A stretch of DNA of 5,960 bases from JBBRUG01 sp038247995 (GTDB taxonomy: Bacteria; Chloroflexota; Chloroflexia; Chloroflexales; Chloroflexaceae). This document shows, in pieces, positions 4,156 through 5,960 of the stretch. The notes beneath the pieces are model-generated. The model was not told where the DNA came from. It made no database searches and was given only the letters and a program-made list of their open reading frames with translations. Location: contig JBBRUG010000350.1 in the NCBI GenBank assembly GCA_038247995.1, positions 1 to 5,960 of the forward strand, read 5' to 3'. Each line of letters starts with the position of its first letter. The stretch's first letter is position 1. The translations under genes and the position numbers were made by a program.

Positions 4156-4602
4156 ATGTATGACGGTAATGGTGGCTATAATGGTGGGAGCTACAACAGC
4201 CCACGCTCCCGCTTCGGCGGGATCAAGCCAATGTATATTTATATTGCGGGCGTGGTTGCGGTACTTGTGGCAATGTACTTTGTGATGCGCTTCTTCAGCG
4301 CTGGCCTGCAAATGCACTTCGGCGCCTTTGCCGGTGTGCTGTTGCTGATCGCGAACCTGCGTGAACTGATTGGCGCGGGAGTAGCCCAGCGCGGCAGCAC
4401 GGCGCTGCTGAATATCCTCGTCGGCGTGGGCCTGCTCTGCGCCTGGTTGGCGATCTTCTTCGGCGCGCTGATGTGGGTGCCGGCCGTGCTGCTCGTCGGC
4501 ATCGCAACGCCGCTCATCCTTGGTCGCGCGTCGGTCTACCGCGGGTATATCGATGTGGCCCGGCGCGGCGCCGATACGGTGCGGCGGACGTTAGTGCGGT
4601 AG
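4156..4602 (+). CDS. small four-helix membrane protein of unknown function
   Basis: I do not recognise this 148-aa protein. It starts with a Gly/Tyr/Asn-rich polar stretch of about 24 residues (MYDGNGGYNGGSYNSPRSRF), followed by four likely membrane helices at roughly 26-47, 54-73, 82-102 and 104-122. The tail of about 25 residues is Arg-rich and basic (RGYIDVARRGADTVRRTLVR), and such a tail would be expected on the cytoplasmic side. No catalytic motif, Cys pair or signal peptidase site is evident. AAGGA lies 7 nt before the ATG, which supports the start. The gene lies 89 nt after gatC on the same strand and converges with asnS. A role in tRNA or lipid metabolism cannot be inferred from position alone. 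Coding is supported by the RBS, the amphipathic organisation and the codon-position GC pattern. Confidence 0.75.
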   Translation: MYDGNGGYNGGSYNSPRSRFGGIKPMYIYIAGVVAVLVAMYFVMRFFSAGLQMHFGAFAGVLLLIANLRELIGAGVAQRGSTALLNILVGVGLLCAWLAIFFGALMWVPAVLLVGIATPLILGRASVYRGYIDVARRGADTVRRTLVR

Positions 4603-4609
4603 GGGCGTG

Positions 4610-4636
4610 TAGGGGCGCGTCACGACGTTGCCCCTA
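4610..4636. terminator. hairpin between convergent genes, possible bidirectional terminator
   Basis: TAGGGGC (4610-4616) and GCCCCTA (4630-4636) form a perfect 7-bp stem. Inside, CGT (4618-4620) can pair with ACG (4625-4627). A second TAGGGGC copy at 4600-4606 overlaps the stop codon of the plus-strand gene, so two registers compete for the same right arm. It fills most of the 42-nt gap between the convergent genes. There is no long T-run on either side, so termination strength is uncertain. Confidence 0.45.
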
Positions 4637-4644
4637 GGCGTGTA

Positions 4645-5960
4645 TTACGGGTAAATTCGATACAACATCCGCGGGAAGGGGATCGTCTCGCGGATGTGGC
4701 GTGTCCCGGTGATCCAGGCCACCGCCCGCTCAATGCCCATGCCGAAGCCGCTATGCGGGACTGTGCCGTAGCGGCGCAGATCCAGATACCAGCGGTAATC
4801 CTCGACGTTCAGGCCGTGCTCGTGAATGCGCTGCTCCAGCAGCACTGGGTCGTGGATGCGCTGTGAGCCGCCGATGATCTCCCCATACCCCTCAGGCGCA
4901 AGCAGATCGGCACAGAGCGCCACTTCGGGCCGCTCTGGGTCCGGCTCCATATAAAACGCCTTCACCGTGCTCGGAAAGCGCTCGACAAACACCGGGCGAT
5001 CGTACTGCTGCGCGATCAGCGTCTCGTGCGGCGCGCCGAAATCTTCGCCCCAGGTGATCGGCGTCGCCCCTTCAACTTCGTGATAGCGCGCATTAATCAG
5101 GTCGATTGCGGCATCGTAGCTGATCCGCGGGAATGGCGCCAGTACGCGTTCGAGCGCCGCCGTGTCGCGCTCCAGCACGCGCAGATCCGCAGCGCGGCGC
5201 TCCAGCACGCGCTGCACAATCGCGCTCACAAATTGCTCTTGCAGCACCAGGTTATCGTTGTGATCGGCGAAGGCAACTTCAGGCTCGATCATCCAGAACT
5301 CGGTGAGGTGGCGCCGAGTTTTGCTTTTCTCGGCGCGAAACGTCGGCCCAAAACAGTACACCTTGCCGAAACTGAGCATGCCCGCTTCAACATAGAGCTG
5401 CCCGGTCTGCGCGAGATAGGCCCGCCCCAGGTCGAAATACTCGGTGGCGAAGAGGTTCGTGGTGCCCTCGGCAGCCGTCGCCGTGAGCAGCGGTGTGTCG
5501 AAGCGCACAAAGCCCTGGTCGTTCAGCCACTCTTGCGCCGCCGCGATCACCTCGGCCCGCACGCGTAATAGCGCGTGCTGACGCGCCGAACGCAGCCAGA
5601 GGTGGCGATGCTCCATCAGAAACTCGACCCCGTGCTCCTTGGGGCTGATCGGGTACTCCTGAGCGATGCTCACGATTTCTACATCGCTCACATCAAGCTC
5701 ATAACCGCCCGGCGCACGCTCATCGGCGCGCACACTGCCGGTGATCCGGCAGGCCGATTCTTGGGTAAGCTCCTGGGCGCGCGCAAAGGCTTCCTCGCTC
5801 ACATTTTTCTTAAAAACGACACACTGGATCGTGCCGCTGCCATCGCGCAATTGAATAAAAATCAGCTTGCCTTTGGCAGTTTTGTGGTAGACCCAACCGG
5901 CCAACGTCACCGTCTGGTCGGCGTGGTCGGCGATCTTGGCAATGCTGGCAGTTGGCAGCA
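4645..5960 (-). CDS. asnS: asparaginyl-tRNA synthetase (5' end beyond the window)
   Basis: This class IIb synthetase charges tRNA(Asn) with asparagine in the cytosol. The visible 437 residues begin with part of the OB-fold anticodon-binding domain (TLAGWVYHK, IQLRDGSGTIQ) and continue into the catalytic core. Counting from the Val codon at 5908-5910, motif 1 ends near Pro140, followed by AEGTTNLF. Motif 2 is FRAE (191-194), running into KTRRHLTEFWMIEPE, and motif 3 is GFGMGIER (388-395). The C-terminus, RETIPFPRMLYRIYP, is typical of AsnRS. GEIIGGSQR (343-351) and YGTVPHSG also fit AsnRS rather than AspRS. The GTG at 5908-5910 is not the start: the frame stays open to the right edge, reading LPTASIAKIADHADQT just before it, with no ATG/GTG/TTG codon, so the true start lies outside. 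The gene converges with the membrane-protein gene. Confidence 0.96.
   Translation of the reverse strand, partial: LPTASIAKIADHADQTVTLAGWVYHKTAKGKLIFIQLRDGSGTIQCVVFKKNVSEEAFARAQELTQESACRITGSVRADERAPGGYELDVSDVEIVSIAQEYPISPKEHGVEFLMEHRHLWLRSARQHALLRVRAEVIAAAQEWLNDQGFVRFDTPLLTATAAEGTTNLFATEYFDLGRAYLAQTGQLYVEAGMLSFGKVYCFGPTFRAEKSKTRRHLTEFWMIEPEVAFADHNDNLVLQEQFVSAIVQRVLERRAADLRVLERDTAALERVLAPFPRISYDAAIDLINARYHEVEGATPITWGEDFGAPHETLIAQQYDRPVFVERFPSTVKAFYMEPDPERPEVALCADLLAPEGYGEIIGGSQRIHDPVLLEQRIHEHGLNVEDYRWYLDLRRYGTVPHSGFGMGIERAVAWITGTRHIRETIPFPRMLYRIYP

Noticed and set aside
5026..5568. Plus-strand open frame of 180 codons opposite asnS
   Set aside because: It is antisense to a fully conserved AsnRS catalytic domain, has no motif of its own, and is explained by GC-rich third positions.
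5908..5910. GTG as the start codon of asnS
   Set aside because: The frame continues upstream to the window edge with residues (LPTASIAKIADHADQT) that fit the N-terminal OB-fold region, so this Val is internal and the gene is cut by the window.

Overview
The window looks like chromosomal DNA from a GC-rich bacterium. My best guess is a member of Chloroflexota. This rests on the overall protein flavour: a stand-alone GatC, a bacterial-type AsnRS, and an inositol-phosphate-type CDP-alcohol phosphotransferase beside an archaeal-like UbiA. It is a guess, because there is no rRNA or other phylogenetic marker. I see no tRNA, rRNA, CRISPR array, transposase, phage gene or integrase.

Layout. Positions 1-330 hold no credible gene. 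They are a GC-saturated intergenic block: two hairpins sharing a CCTTYAGGCCG core, a modular G-rich tandem array (about 114-242), a bulged hairpin and a 14-bp palindrome (245-285), then a G-quadruplex-type run that touches the -35 box of a good promoter (322-349). This promoter drives a 515-aa amidase-signature enzyme (395-1942) closest in motif detail to bacterial peptide amidases. After a stop-proximal hairpin comes an AT-rich island with a second good promoter (1968-1996) and a leader of about 140 nt. It leads into a two-gene membrane-lipid unit: a CDP-alcohol phosphatidyltransferase (2141-2776) and a UbiA-family prenyltransferase (about 2826-3668). Next are gatC (3776-4066), a small four-helix membrane protein of unknown function (4156-4602), and, convergent on the minus strand, asnS (4645 to beyond the right edge). 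A hairpin lies between the two convergent genes.

How the genes relate. The CDP-alcohol phosphatidyltransferase and the UbiA protein probably work in one lipid or lipid-linked pathway, since they are adjacent, share a strand and are separated by only a few tens of bases. GatC belongs to the tRNA-dependent amidotransferase GatCAB. AsnS makes Asn-tRNA directly, so if both are active GatCAB here probably serves mainly Gln-tRNA(Gln). The amidase is an AS-family relative of GatA but does not look like GatA, and neither gatA nor gatB is in the window.

I do not see a clear undescribed system. The parts most worth a second look are the archaeal-looking lipid gene pair and the G-rich modular array that abuts the amidase promoter.
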